DNA of 64,000 nt, taken from NCBI RefSeq assembly GCF_003854895.1, contig NZ_CP033966.1:5084001-5148000 (forward strand), written 5' to 3'. Made by a program: the position numbers and the translations under genes. Source of the stretch: Pigmentiphaga sp. H8 (GTDB lineage Bacteria; Pseudomonadota; Gammaproteobacteria; Burkholderiales; Burkholderiaceae_B). The notes below the pieces were generated by a model. It was not told the DNA's origin. It saw only the letters and a list, made by a program, of their open reading frames with translations, and ran no database searches. This document shows, one piece after another, positions 42,123 through 51,182 of the stretch. Position 1 is the stretch's first letter, and each line of letters opens with the position of its first letter.

Positions 42123-43088
42123 GTGAAATTCGGAGAACTCCAGAATGCCGACTTCACCTCGCTGCACTTCTTCGTGCTGGCCGCGCAGGCGGGATCGCTG
42201 TCGCGCGGCGCCCTGGGCGCCGGCGTCAGCCAGCCGACGTTCAGCCGCCACGTCCTGAAGCTGGAACGCGAGATGCACGCCCGCCTGTTCGAACGGGTGG
42301 GCCGGGGCGTGACGCTGACGGTGGCGGGGCGGCGCCTTTACGAGGCCGTGCTGCCGGGCTTCGAGCAGCTCCTGAACGGCCGCCGGCTTGCCATGGCGGA
42401 AGTCGACGACGCCGGCCTGCGCCAGGTCACCATGGGCCTGCCGCCGTCGATCGCCAACATCCTGGGCCCCCGGCTGCTGGATACCGTGCGGACCACGCTG
42501 CCGACGCTGCGCATGCATGTCGTCGAGGGCTTCCATCGCGCCCTGGTCGATTCCCTGCACCGGGGGCATCTCGATTTCGCGCTGCTCTACACGATGATCC
42601 CGATCGCGGGCCTGCATGCCGACCCGTTGATGGACGAGGAACTGTGCCTGGTCATGACGCCCGCGCGCGCCCGCAACAAGAAATCCGTCAGCTTCTCTCA
42701 GCTGGGGGACTTTCCCCTGTCCCTGCCCAGCCGCCCCCACGGCCTGCGCGAACTGCTGGAAGACCAGGCGGCCGTGCACCGGGTGCGCCTGGACGTGCGC
42801 CACGAGTTCGATACCTCGCTGACGCTGACCAAGCAGATGCCGATGACGGACCTCGCCTGCACCGTGCTGCCGTTCTCCGGTGTGCACGACGAGGTCGAGA
42901 GCGGCCGGCTCGCGGCGCTGCCCATCCGCAAGCCCGACCTGTCCCGCCGGCTGGTCATCGCCTATGCGAACAACCGGTCGATGACGCCCGGGCTGTGGCA
43001 GTTCCTGCGGATGCTGCGGACGCAGTGCGAGACGCTGGTGGCCAATGGCACCTGGAAAGGGGCCCGCATGGTGGTGCCCGGGTCGTGA
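42123..43088 (+). CDS. LysR family transcriptional regulator
   Basis: A 321-residue regulator with a GTG start. HTH near residues 14-70 (LHFFVLAAQAGSLSRGALG, VSQPTFSRHVLKLEREM) and ligand domain of the Nac/CbbR-like type (ITMGLPPSIANILGP-like QVTMGLPPSIANILGPRLL, HLDFALLYTM). Divergent from the Bug-SDR-TPP-aldolase operon, its likely target. Sensed compound unknown. Confidence 0.88.
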   Translation: MKFGELQNADFTSLHFFVLAAQAGSLSRGALGAGVSQPTFSRHVLKLEREMHARLFERVGRGVTLTVAGRRLYEAVLPGFEQLLNGRRLAMAEVDDAGLRQVTMGLPPSIANILGPRLLDTVRTTLPTLRMHVVEGFHRALVDSLHRGHLDFALLYTMIPIAGLHADPLMDEELCLVMTPARARNKKSVSFSQLGDFPLSLPSRPHGLRELLEDQAAVHRVRLDVRHEFDTSLTLTKQMPMTDLACTVLPFSGVHDEVESGRLAALPIRKPDLSRRLVIAYANNRSMTPGLWQFLRMLRTQCETLVANGTWKGARMVVPGS

Positions 43089-43100
43089 CGGCCAATACAG

Positions 43101-43127
43101 GGAATACCCTTGGTTCCACATCGGATG
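43101..43127 (+). promoter_or_regulatory. Candidate ECF-type promoter of the sigma/sulfite dehydrogenase operon
   Basis: GGAATA and CGGATG separated by 15 bases, 35 bases before the sigma factor ATG. The GGAA-type -35 is common to ECF promoters and autoregulation would be expected. Weak evidence: a single instance, pattern chosen by eye. Confidence 0.3.
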
Positions 43128-43161
43128 GAATGAAACCCCGCCCAACGCGCTCTTCTACAAC

Positions 43162-43707
43162 ATGATCTCTTCCGCCGAGTCGCGCTACAACCAATGGGTG
43201 CGCGAACACTACCGCTTCCTGCTGCGCAGCGCCTGGGCCCTGACCGGCTCCCGGGCGATCGCCGAGGACGTGGTACAGGACTGCTTCACCAGCGCCTGGC
43301 GCTTTCGCGACCAGCTGCGCGATCCCGCCATGGCACGCGCCTGGCTGTTCCAGATCATGCGGCGCCATGCGTACCGCAATCTCGATCCGGCCCAGACGGC
43401 CGCCCAGGGGGACGGCCAGGTCGAGGAAGAGGCCGATCCCCGCGCCCATGCGCTGGACGAACAACTGGACGTGGTCAAGGCCCTGTCCCGCATCGCCCCC
43501 ATCCACCGCGAAGTCCTGGTGCTCTATTACTTCGACGACATGCCCACCGCCCTGATGGCCGAAGCGCTGGACATCGCGCCCGGCACCGTGCTGTCGCGCC
43601 TGGCGCGCGCCCGCGATGCCCTGAAGGCCGCCCTCCAAGCTCCCCCGCGCCGTGCCGCGCCGGAAACGGCGGCCAGTGTCATCCCGCTGCGGAAACAGAC
43701 CCCATGA
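43162..43707 (+). CDS. ECF-family RNA polymerase sigma factor
   Basis: A 181-residue sigma-70 ECF factor. Region 2 covers about residues 8-75 (YRFLLRSAWALTGSRAIAED, VVQDCFTSAWRFRDQL) and region 4 about 110-165 (LSRIAPIHREVLVLYYFDDM, IAPGTVLSRLARARDALKAA). It overlaps the next gene as ATGA, the usual sigma/anti-sigma arrangement. Downstream is a SorAB-type sulfite dehydrogenase, so it probably answers to sulfite or related sulfur stress. Confidence 0.9.
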   Translation: MISSAESRYNQWVREHYRFLLRSAWALTGSRAIAEDVVQDCFTSAWRFRDQLRDPAMARAWLFQIMRRHAYRNLDPAQTAAQGDGQVEEEADPRAHALDEQLDVVKALSRIAPIHREVLVLYYFDDMPTALMAEALDIAPGTVLSRLARARDALKAALQAPPRRAAPETAASVIPLRKQTP

Positions 43708-44294
43708 ATCGCGACGACAGTCCCCAAGATACGGAATTCGACCTGCGCGCCCGCGCCGAACTGGCCCTGGCGTTCGAACCGGGCGATCCGCCGGCGCACC
43801 TGCTGCGCCATACCCCCTGGCACGCGCGGCGCGGCCTGCGCGGCATGCTGGCCACCCTGCTGGTCGGCTGCTCGGCGGCGGGTGCCGTCTTCGCCATGCG
43901 CCCGCCCGAACTGGTGCGCTCGGCCATCGAGCACGAATACTACGAGCGCACGCTGCGCGGCAGCTTCATTTCCGCCACCGACATGGCGCGCCACCTGGAC
44001 CTGCCGCCGCAGCAGGCGCTGCCCGGCTACATCCAGCTGATGCGCCCCTGCGACATCGACCGCGAACGCGCCTACCACCTGACCACCTTCTTCGAGAAGG
44101 GCGGCATCGTCACCGTGCTGTCCTTCGAGCAGTTCCAGCGCATCCCCGACGGCGAGGGCTGGTGGGCCAACACCTACTGGAAGGTCGTGCGCTCGCACGA
44201 AGGCCGTCCGCTGATACTCATCGCCCAGAAGAAGCAGGCCCTGTCCGTGGCCTCGCGCGCGCTGGGGCAGCCCGAAGCCGCCCCCGCTTCCTGA
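43704..44294 (+). CDS. Putative anti-sigma factor, single-pass membrane protein
   Basis: A 196-residue protein: a cytoplasmic N-terminus (1-45) with acidic stretch TEFDLRARAELALAF, one hydrophobic segment near 48-65 (LATLLVGCSAAGAVFAM), and a periplasmic domain of about 130 residues ending QKKQALSVASRAL. The N-terminus would bind the sigma factor whose gene overlaps this start. The periplasmic domain has one Cys (MRPCDID), a possible sulfite- or redox-sensing residue. No recognised zinc anti-sigma motif. Role inferred from position and topology. Confidence 0.7.
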   Translation: MNRDDSPQDTEFDLRARAELALAFEPGDPPAHLLRHTPWHARRGLRGMLATLLVGCSAAGAVFAMRPPELVRSAIEHEYYERTLRGSFISATDMARHLDLPPQQALPGYIQLMRPCDIDRERAYHLTTFFEKGGIVTVLSFEQFQRIPDGEGWWANTYWKVVRSHEGRPLILIAQKKQALSVASRALGQPEAAPAS

Positions 44295-44329
44295 TTTCCC
44301 GTTCTCGTCCACAACAACAAGGAGAGACC

Positions 44330-45553
44330 ATGCACGACACCCCCCCCACCTCCCTGCCCCGCCGCCGCCTGCTCGCGGGCGGCGCCACCGTGGCCGCGAC
44401 CGCCGGACTGGCGGGCCTGCACGGCCAGGCGCTGGCCCAGGCCGCCGCCGCGCCCGCCGCGGCCAAACCCCTGCCCGGCTACGCCGGCTGGAAGAACGCC
44501 GACGCCGTCGTCGTGCACAGCGGCACCACCATCGAGACCAAGCGCAGCGCCTTCGGCACCAGCGTGGTCACGCCCACCAACCAGCTCTACGTACGCAACA
44601 ACCTGCCCACGCCCGCCGACACCATCGTGGCCGATCGCGACGCCTGGCAATTGCAGGTTTCGGGCGTCAAGCAACCCCGGACGGTCAGCTTGCGCGAACT
44701 CAAGACCATGGGACTGGAAACCGTGACCATGGTGCTGCAATGCTCGGGCAACGGCCGCGGCTTCTTCCCCAGCAAGCCCAGCGGCACCCCGTGGACCGTC
44801 GGCGCCGCCGGCTGCGTGACCTGGAGCGGCGTGCCCGTGCGCGACGTCGTCCAGGCCCTGGGCGGCCTGATGGACGGCGTGCCCTACATGACCGGCACCG
44901 GCGGCGAAGTGCTGCCCGCCGGCATCGACCCCAAGACCGTCATCGTCGAACGCTCGGTGCCCGTCGCCGCCATGCAGGATGCGATCCTGGCCTGGGAACT
45001 GAACGGCGAGCCCATCCCCCTGGCCCACGGCGGCCCGCTGCGCCTGATCGTGCCGGGCTACACCGGCGTCAACAACATCAAGTACGTCAAGCAGCTCGCC
45101 TTCACCCCCAAGGAAAGCGACGCGCGCATCATGTCGCACGGCTACCGCATGACGCCCCCCGGCGGCAAGGGCGACCCCAGCCAGCCGTCGGTGCAGGAAA
45201 TGAGCGTCAAGTCCTGGATCAACAGCCCCGTCCCCGAGGACGGCACCCAGGCGGCCGGCACCGTGCAGATCCACGGCGTGGCCTTCGGCGGCCTGAATGG
45301 CATCAAGGGCGTGGAAGTCTCGCTGGACGGCGGCAAGACCTGGCGCGCGGCGCGCCTGGTGGGCCCCGACATGGGCAAATACGCCTGGCGCCAGTTCGTG
45401 CTGCAGGCCACCCTGCCCAAGGGCAAGCACGTGCTGGCCAGCCGCGCCACCGACGACCGGGGCAACGTCCAGCCCGAGACGCGCGGTGAAAACCAGAGCG
45501 GCTACAACAACACCAGCTGGGCCGACCACGCCGTCACCATCACCGTCGCCTAG
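44330..45553 (+). CDS. sorA: Sulfite dehydrogenase, molybdopterin subunit (SorA-like)
   Basis: A 407-residue sulfite-oxidase-family enzyme with a Tat signal (LPRRRLLAGGATVAATAGL, cleavage near LAQA at 37). The Mo-coordinating Cys is C138 in VLQCSGNGRGFF. The Mo-cofactor domain is followed by the Mo-co dimerisation domain from about 285 (VKSWINSPVPEDG, KGVEVSLDGGKTW, RATDDRGNVQPE). In the periplasm it oxidises sulfite to sulfate and passes electrons to the cytochrome encoded next. GGAGAGACC precedes the ATG. Symbol by analogy to SorAB of Starkeya. Confidence 0.88.
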   Translation: MHDTPPTSLPRRRLLAGGATVAATAGLAGLHGQALAQAAAAPAAAKPLPGYAGWKNADAVVVHSGTTIETKRSAFGTSVVTPTNQLYVRNNLPTPADTIVADRDAWQLQVSGVKQPRTVSLRELKTMGLETVTMVLQCSGNGRGFFPSKPSGTPWTVGAAGCVTWSGVPVRDVVQALGGLMDGVPYMTGTGGEVLPAGIDPKTVIVERSVPVAAMQDAILAWELNGEPIPLAHGGPLRLIVPGYTGVNNIKYVKQLAFTPKESDARIMSHGYRMTPPGGKGDPSQPSVQEMSVKSWINSPVPEDGTQAAGTVQIHGVAFGGLNGIKGVEVSLDGGKTWRAARLVGPDMGKYAWRQFVLQATLPKGKHVLASRATDDRGNVQPETRGENQSGYNNTSWADHAVTITVA

Positions 45554-45565
45554 GCAACGGTACGC

Positions 45566-45585
45566 CCCGGGGGGCTTCCCCCGGG
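45566..45585 (+). other. Intercistronic hairpin between sorA and sorB
   Basis: CCCGGGGG-GCTT-CCCCCGGG, a very stable 8-bp stem in the 63-base gap between the two subunit genes. There is no T-run, so not a standard terminator. It may protect mRNA ends or set the ratio of the two subunits. Confidence 0.5.
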
Positions 45586-45616
45586 CACGTCTCCCTTCAA
45601 GCCAACCACTCCCGAA

Positions 45617-45946
45617 ATGAAGAACGTCCTCACCTTCTGTACGCTGGCCTTCTCGGCCCTGGCCGCCACCGCGGCGCATGCCGCCGACGACGCCGCCCAA
45701 ATGGCGCGCGGCAAGAAGCTGTTCACCACCGCCACCCCGGCCTGCGCCGTGTGCCACACGCTCAAGGACGCCGGCGCCGAAGGCGCCATCGGCCCCGTGC
45801 TCGACGAACTGCAACCCGACGCCCCCCGCGTCGCCCGCGCGCTGCGCGACGGCATCGGCAGCATGCCGTCGTTCAAGGCCACGATGAGCGATGCGGACAT
45901 CGAAGCCCTGGCGCTGTATGTGAGCAAGGCCAGCCGGGGCAAGTAA
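45617..45946 (+). CDS. sorB: Sulfite dehydrogenase cytochrome c subunit (SorB-like)
   Basis: A 109-residue periplasmic class I c-type cytochrome. Signal peptide to about residue 22 (ATAAHA), one haem site C43-A-V-C46-H47, and axial Met near 83 (GSMPSFKATMS). LSDADIEALALYVSKAS-type C-terminal helix. Takes electrons from the SorA-like subunit. Order sorA-sorB with a preceding ECF pair matches known sulfite dehydrogenase loci. Confidence 0.87.
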   Translation: MKNVLTFCTLAFSALAATAAHAADDAAQMARGKKLFTTATPACAVCHTLKDAGAEGAIGPVLDELQPDAPRVARALRDGIGSMPSFKATMSDADIEALALYVSKASRGK

Positions 45947-45994
45947 ACTCCGGGGGATGCCTTGTTCCCCCATCCCCGCATCCCCAGGCCGCCG

Positions 45995-46639
45995 ATGACC
46001 GCCGCGCACTGGGGACTGTACCTGTCCATCGTCCTGGCCAGCACCCTGAGCCCGGGCCCCGCCGTCCTGCTTGCCATGTCCAACGGCGCGGCCTGGGGCT
46101 GCCGCGCCTCGGTCTTCTCCACACTGGGCAACGTTGCCGGCCTGGTCACGCTGGCCGTGGCCGCCCTGATCGGCATAGGCGGGGTGCTGGCCGCTTCCGG
46201 CGTCGCCTACGCGGTCCTGCAATTGGCCGGCGCGGCCTACCTCGTCTACCTGGGCGTGAAAAAGTGGCGTGCGGCCGACATGCGGCCCGAGGCAGCCAGG
46301 CTTGGCGACATGCCGCCGCCGGCCAGCCTGTTCACCCAGGGCCTGCTCGTCGCGCTGTCCAATCCCAAGGCCATCCTCTTTTTCCTGGCGCTGCTGCCGC
46401 AGTTCATCCAGGGCGACCGGGCCCTGCTGCCTCAGTTCGCCGCACTGACTTCGGTCCTGTCGATTTTCTCGTTCGCGGCGCTGATGGGTTATTCGATGCT
46501 GGCGCGGGCGGGGCGGAGGCTGGCGCCGGGGAGCGGGCTGCTGGCGGTGGCGAACCGGACGGTCGCGGGCATCTTCGTGGTGCTGGGGGTGTCGATGATG
46601 GGCAGGATCGTGCTTGCTGCCTCGGGCGTCTCTGCCTGA
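45995..46639 (+). CDS. LysE/RhtB family exporter
   Basis: A 214-residue membrane transporter with about six hydrophobic segments. LSIVLASTLSPGPAVLLAMS near the start, ASVFSTLGNVAGLVTL, AAYLVYLGVKKWR and the mid-protein FTQGLLVALSNPKAILFFLA are the family signatures. Exports an amino acid or related small molecule. ATG 45995 is preferred to a TTG 11 codons earlier. Forty-nine bases after sorB; link to sulfite oxidation uncertain. Confidence 0.9.
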   Translation: MTAAHWGLYLSIVLASTLSPGPAVLLAMSNGAAWGCRASVFSTLGNVAGLVTLAVAALIGIGGVLAASGVAYAVLQLAGAAYLVYLGVKKWRAADMRPEAARLGDMPPPASLFTQGLLVALSNPKAILFFLALLPQFIQGDRALLPQFAALTSVLSIFSFAALMGYSMLARAGRRLAPGSGLLAVANRTVAGIFVVLGVSMMGRIVLAASGVSA

Positions 46640-46673
46640 CCGGGCCAGTCCGTGTACCGGTTGGCGCGACACC

Positions 46674-47561
46674 CTAGTCGTAGTCCTCCAGGAACTCGGT
46701 AACCCGGCGCACGAACGCCTGCGTGACCAGCGACCGGGGTTTTCCCGCCGGAAACAGCATCGCGAAATCATTGAAGAACGCCGGCTCGAACCGGCGCGCG
46801 ACCAGGCCGCGGCCCGAGAAATCGTGGGCGGTGACGGGATCGACGATGCTGTAGCCCACGCCTTCGGCCACGAACGCACACATCGACGCGAACAGCGGCG
46901 TCTCGACCTTGATCGACAAGGTGGCGCCGTTTTCGGCGAACAGCTCCTGCAGGCGCTGCGTGCGGATGTGGTCGCGCGGCGCGGTCACGATGGGCAACCC
47001 GCTCAGGTCGGCCGGGCGAATGACCTCGTTGCCCGCCAGCGGATGCTGCGCGGGCAGGACACAGACGCAGCGCAGGCGCAGCTTTTCCGCGTCGACCCAG
47101 CCTGGGTCATACGCCGTCTCCGAAAACCCGATGTCGAACTGCTGGGTGGTGACCAGGGTCACGACCGTGGGTGAGCTGCGTGCCTGCAAGGTGACGTTGA
47201 CGCCCGGATAGTCCCGCAGGAAGTGGGCGGCGACGCGCGGCAGGAACTCGAGCGCGAGCATCGGCAGCGCCGCGATCCGCAGACTGCCCGCCTTCGCGTC
47301 GCGGATGTCGGCAGCCAGTTGCTCGATGCTGCCCAGCCCCTGAAGCGCGGCCACCACCGCGCCGTGGAGATACTTGGCCTCGTCGGTAGGCTGCAAACGG
47401 CTCTTTTCGCGTACGAACAGGCCAAAGCCGAGATCGGACTCCAGCCCCGCGATCAGGGCGCTGATGGCGGGCTGCGACAGGCCGAGCCGGACGGCGGCCC
47501 CCGTCACGGTTCCCGCGACCATCACTGCGTGGAAAGCTTCGAGCTGACGCACTTTGAACAT
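46674..47561 (-). CDS. LysR family transcriptional regulator
   Basis: A 295-residue regulator with HTH at residues 5-60 (LEAFHAVMVAGTVTGAAVRL, LSQPAISALIAGLESDLGF), the OccR/NocR/ArgP-like type. Divergent from the Bug-dipeptidase-dehydrogenase unit across 132 bases and convergent with the LysE exporter, so it could control either. Candidate effector is an amino acid or opine-like compound, inferred only. Confidence 0.87.
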   Translation of the reverse strand: MFKVRQLEAFHAVMVAGTVTGAAVRLGLSQPAISALIAGLESDLGFGLFVREKSRLQPTDEAKYLHGAVVAALQGLGSIEQLAADIRDAKAGSLRIAALPMLALEFLPRVAAHFLRDYPGVNVTLQARSSPTVVTLVTTQQFDIGFSETAYDPGWVDAEKLRLRCVCVLPAQHPLAGNEVIRPADLSGLPIVTAPRDHIRTQRLQELFAENGATLSIKVETPLFASMCAFVAEGVGYSIVDPVTAHDFSGRGLVARRFEPAFFNDFAMLFPAGKPRSLVTQAFVRRVTEFLEDYD

Positions 47562-47693
47562 GGCGGGACAGGGTATAGGTGATTTTTATGGATTCAGAGA
47601 AAAACAGGATTGGATCAAGGATTTCGGCATCGGTATGCTGGGGACCGTAGCGCATCCATAGAAATGATAGTGCTCAAAATCGGGGGAAAGATC

Positions 47694-48692
47694 ATGAAAC
47701 ATGCAACAGCGTGGGGCTTGAAGTTCTCTCTGGAGGCGTCGATTGCCGCCCTGGTCGGCGGACTGGCCTTCGCCCCCGGCGCGCGCGCTGCGGACGACTA
47801 TCCCAACCGGCCGATCCGCATGCTGGTCGGATTCTCCGCGGGCGGTGCCACCGACCTGTCGGCGCGCATGATCGCGCTGCAGTTGTCCGAGCGGCTCGGA
47901 CAATCGGTCGTCGTGGAGAACCGTCCCGGCGCGGGCGGCAGCATCGCGGCCAGCGCCGTGGCGAAAGCACCCGCCGACGGCTACACCCTGCTGTACACCT
48001 CGGCAGCTCACGCCATCAACGCCGCGCTCTACAAGTCGCTGCCTTTCGATCCCGTAACCGATTTCCAGCCCATCACCACGGTGACCACCACCCTCAATGC
48101 GCTGATCGCCCACCCATCCCTGCCCGTGCGCGGCGCCGCCGGGTTCATCGCCTACGCGAAGGCGAACCCTGGCGGCGTCAGCATGGCCTCGACCGGCATC
48201 GGCTCGTCCAGCCACATGGCGCAGGTCCTGTTCACCAGCATGGCCGGCATCAAGGTCAATCACGTACCCTACAAAGGCACGGGCGAAGCCATACGCGACA
48301 TCGTTTCCGGAGAGATCAAGGCTAGCGTCGACGCCGTCACCGCCTACCTGCCCTACCTGAGGAACGGCAGCCTCAAGGTGGTCTGCCTGGGCGACGTCCG
48401 GCGCAGCACGCTGCTGCCCGATGCCCCCACCTGCGACGAAACGGGCCTGCCGGGCTACGCGGTCAGGAGCTGGCAGGGCGTGCTCACGACGGCCAACGTC
48501 CCCCGCAACATCGTGGACCGGCTCAATCGCGAGATCAACGCGATCCTGAAGTCGCCCGAGACGATCCGGCAGATGCAGGCGGCGGGCGCCCGCCCGCTGG
48601 GAGGCACGCCGGAAGAGTACGCGGCGATCATCAAGCAGGACATCGCAAAGCTCAAAGAGCTGGTCTCGCTGGCCGGCATCCAGCCGCAATGA
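47694..48692 (+). CDS. Bug/TctC family periplasmic solute receptor
   Basis: A 332-residue receptor with a signal peptide to about residue 33 (APGARAADDYP). Loops IRMLVGFSAGGATDLSA and HVPYKGTGEAIRD. GGGGGAAAG precedes ATG 47694. It leads an operon with an M19 dipeptidase and a D-amino-acid dehydrogenase-like enzyme, so a D-residue-containing peptide or derivative is a reasonable ligand guess. Confidence 0.92.
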   Translation: MKHATAWGLKFSLEASIAALVGGLAFAPGARAADDYPNRPIRMLVGFSAGGATDLSARMIALQLSERLGQSVVVENRPGAGGSIAASAVAKAPADGYTLLYTSAAHAINAALYKSLPFDPVTDFQPITTVTTTLNALIAHPSLPVRGAAGFIAYAKANPGGVSMASTGIGSSSHMAQVLFTSMAGIKVNHVPYKGTGEAIRDIVSGEIKASVDAVTAYLPYLRNGSLKVVCLGDVRRSTLLPDAPTCDETGLPGYAVRSWQGVLTTANVPRNIVDRLNREINAILKSPETIRQMQAAGARPLGGTPEEYAAIIKQDIAKLKELVSLAGIQPQ

Positions 48693-48705
48693 CACGGGGG
48701 CAACC

Positions 48706-49926
48706 ATGAACAAGCCGACTCCCACGGCGGGGCAAGCCGAAGAGACCGCCCGCCGCATCCACGCCGAGCACATCGTCATCGATTCGCTCGCGCCCAGCTT
48801 CGTCGACGAATGGGCGCTGACGCCCGCCATGATCGAGATCGGCAAGGCCTTGCAGGCCCAGGGCGGCTCGCGCCCCGCCATCAAGAAGGCCATGGCCGAA
48901 CATCTCATCGCCCAGTGCGCGCACGATCCTGAAACGCGCGAAGCCTATCTGTCGTACTGGCGGCGCTCGGGTGTCACGGCGTGCAACCACACCCTGTACG
49001 CATCCGGTCCGCCCGACACCGCGCTGGACGCGACGATCGCCAGCGCGCGGCGCGCCGAAACACTCATGGCGTCGCTGGGCGGGCAGGTGACGCTGGCCAC
49101 CGATGCCGCGCAAATCGAAGCCGCGCACCGCGATGGCCGGCACGCGGTCATGTACAACCTGCAGAACGCCGAGCCCGTCGGGGCCGACCTCGACCGGGTG
49201 GAGATCCTGCACGAACTCGGCGTGCGCAGCATGCAGCTCACGTACAACCTGCGTACCCGCTTCGGCGACGGCTGCCTGGAGACGAACGACGGCGGCCTGA
49301 GCCGCTTCGGCGCCGCGCTGGTCGAGAGGATGAATGCGCGGCGCATGATGGTCGACCTCTCGCACGCCAGCGCGAACACCGCGCGCGATGCGGTTGCCGC
49401 GTCCAAGGCACCGGTCGTGGCCACCCATACCGCCGCCCGCGCGCTCAGCGGCCATCCGCGCGGCCTGCCCGACGATGTCCTGAAGGGCATTGCCAACGGC
49501 GGAGGCTACGCCGGCGTGGTGATCCTGCCGGCCTTCATCCTGCCCGCCGAGGGCGACGGCCGTGCCGAAAAATACGGCAAGCCGCGAAACTGGGCCACGC
49601 TCGACACCGTCGTCGACCATCTCCAGCACCTGGTGAACGTGATGGGCGAAGACCACGTCGGCCTCGGCACCGACTGGGGCAAGCCCTACTACAACGCGCT
49701 GGCGTGGACACCATCGATGATCCGGCCCGAAAGCGGCAGTTTCAACTGGGTGGGCTGGCGCCCGCAGGACCGCTTCGACCCGAACGCGCAGACCCTGGAC
49801 ATGGAAACCTGGGACAAGTGGCCCAACCTGACCGCGGCCATGCTGCGTCGGGGCATGGCCGAATCCACCGTCGCCAAGATCGTCGGCGCGAACTACTTGC
49901 GGGTATTCCGCGAGATATGCGGATAG
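48706..49926 (+). CDS. Membrane-dipeptidase-like protein, peptidase family M19
   Basis: A 406-residue M19 protein. Zinc-site elements seen: Glu in YNLQNAEPVGAD, His in MMVDLSHASANT and His in VVATHTAARALSGHPRG, and Asp in HVGLGTDWGKP. The N-terminal HxD zinc pair normal for renal dipeptidase is not present; the spot reads IVIDSLAPSFVDEW. M19 enzymes often cleave dipeptides with a D residue at the C-terminus. Overlaps the next gene by 10 bases. Confidence 0.87.
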   Translation: MNKPTPTAGQAEETARRIHAEHIVIDSLAPSFVDEWALTPAMIEIGKALQAQGGSRPAIKKAMAEHLIAQCAHDPETREAYLSYWRRSGVTACNHTLYASGPPDTALDATIASARRAETLMASLGGQVTLATDAAQIEAAHRDGRHAVMYNLQNAEPVGADLDRVEILHELGVRSMQLTYNLRTRFGDGCLETNDGGLSRFGAALVERMNARRMMVDLSHASANTARDAVAASKAPVVATHTAARALSGHPRGLPDDVLKGIANGGGYAGVVILPAFILPAEGDGRAEKYGKPRNWATLDTVVDHLQHLVNVMGEDHVGLGTDWGKPYYNALAWTPSMIRPESGSFNWVGWRPQDRFDPNAQTLDMETWDKWPNLTAAMLRRGMAESTVAKIVGANYLRVFREICG

Positions 49927-51182
49927 CGGCTGCTGCCCCATCACCCGGCCCGGGACAACGCATCGCGGTGATAGGCGCCGGCATCGTCGGCGCTTGTACC
50001 GCCCACGCATTGCGCCGCCGTGGCGCCGACGTCGTGCTGATCGACCGTGACGAACCGGGCCGCGGCTGCAGCTTCGGCAACCTGGGCGCGATCAGCATGA
50101 GTTCCGTCGCCCCGCTGGCCATGCCCGGCGTCCTGGCCTCGCTGCCAGGCATGCTGCGCGATCCCGAAAGTCCCCTCTTCCTGCCCCTGGCCTACCTGCC
50201 TCGCGCGCTACCCTGGCTGCTCAGGTTCCTGGCCTCGGCCCGCGCCGCGAAGGTCGCGGAAGCGTCGCGCACGCTGGCACGCCTGCACGCCGGCGCCATC
50301 ACGGCGCACCAGGCCCTCGCCCGCGAAGTCGGCGTCCCGGAACTCATCCTGCAGCGCGGCCAATTGCACCTTTACCCCGACAGCCGCGCCCAAGCCAAGG
50401 ATGAAGCCGCGTGGCGGCTGCGTGCCTCGCACGGCCTGCCCTTCACCCTTCTCGACCGCCCAGGCATCCTCGAACTGGAACCCCATGTAGGCGGGCGCTA
50501 CACCGTCGGCGTGTTCCTGCCCGAGGACGGAACCATCCTCAATCCGCTGCGCTATGTCCAGGCCATCGTACGGGCATTCGCCGCGCGCGGCGGCGAGGTC
50601 CGGCGCGACGAGGTGCGGGCGCTCAAGCGCGACGGCGAAGGGTGGGAGTTGGTTTCCGGGAGCGGCAGCGAACGCTTTTCCCGGGTCGTCGTGGCCGCCG
50701 GCGCGTGGTCGACACGCCTGCTGGGTCCGCTCGGCATACGACTGCCCCTGGAAAGCCAGCGCGGCTACCACGCACAGTTCTCGGGCTGCGCCGGGCTGGT
50801 CTCGCGCTCGGTGGTGCTGGCCGACCGGAAGATATTCCTTGCCCCCATGGAGGACGGACTGCGGGTAGGCGGCACGGTCGAGATCGCGGGCCTCGACCGC
50901 GCCCCGGACATGCGCCGCGCGCACCTGCTCGAACGCATCGTGCGCGAAACCTTCGACGGGCTGGCTGCCGCAACGACTACGCATTGGATGGGCCATCGTC
51001 CCTGCATGCCCAACTCCCTGCCCGTCATCGGCCCAGCCGCCGAGCCCGGCCTCTGGCTGGCCGTGGGACACGGCCATCTCGGCATGACCGACTCGGTCAA
51101 TACCGCACAGAGGCTCGCCGATGGCATGCTGGGACCTCTGGCCTCGACGTCCCCATTGCCACAACCTGATCAACGTATATAA
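49917..51182 (+). CDS. FAD-dependent D-amino acid dehydrogenase-like (DadA family)
   Basis: A 421-residue DAO-fold flavoprotein. IAVIGAGIVGACTAHAL at residue 17, acidic LIDRDEPGRGCSFGNLGAI, and the C-terminal GHRPCMPNSLPVIGP and GHGHLGMTDSVNTAQ are DadA-type signatures. It would deaminate a D-amino acid (or similar amine) to the 2-oxoacid, with electrons to the quinone pool. Start ATG 49917 lies inside the end of the M19 gene. Peptidase plus D-amino-acid dehydrogenase suggests use of a D-residue peptide. Confidence 0.87.
   Translation: MRIAAAAPSPGPGQRIAVIGAGIVGACTAHALRRRGADVVLIDRDEPGRGCSFGNLGAISMSSVAPLAMPGVLASLPGMLRDPESPLFLPLAYLPRALPWLLRFLASARAAKVAEASRTLARLHAGAITAHQALAREVGVPELILQRGQLHLYPDSRAQAKDEAAWRLRASHGLPFTLLDRPGILELEPHVGGRYTVGVFLPEDGTILNPLRYVQAIVRAFAARGGEVRRDEVRALKRDGEGWELVSGSGSERFSRVVVAAGAWSTRLLGPLGIRLPLESQRGYHAQFSGCAGLVSRSVVLADRKIFLAPMEDGLRVGGTVEIAGLDRAPDMRRAHLLERIVRETFDGLAAATTTHWMGHRPCMPNSLPVIGPAAEPGLWLAVGHGHLGMTDSVNTAQRLADGMLGPLASTSPLPQPDQRI

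Noticed and set aside
44174..46879. A 901-codon open frame on the minus strand
   Set aside because: It mirrors the sulfite dehydrogenase, cytochrome and LysE genes and has no recognisable domain; a GC-driven shadow.
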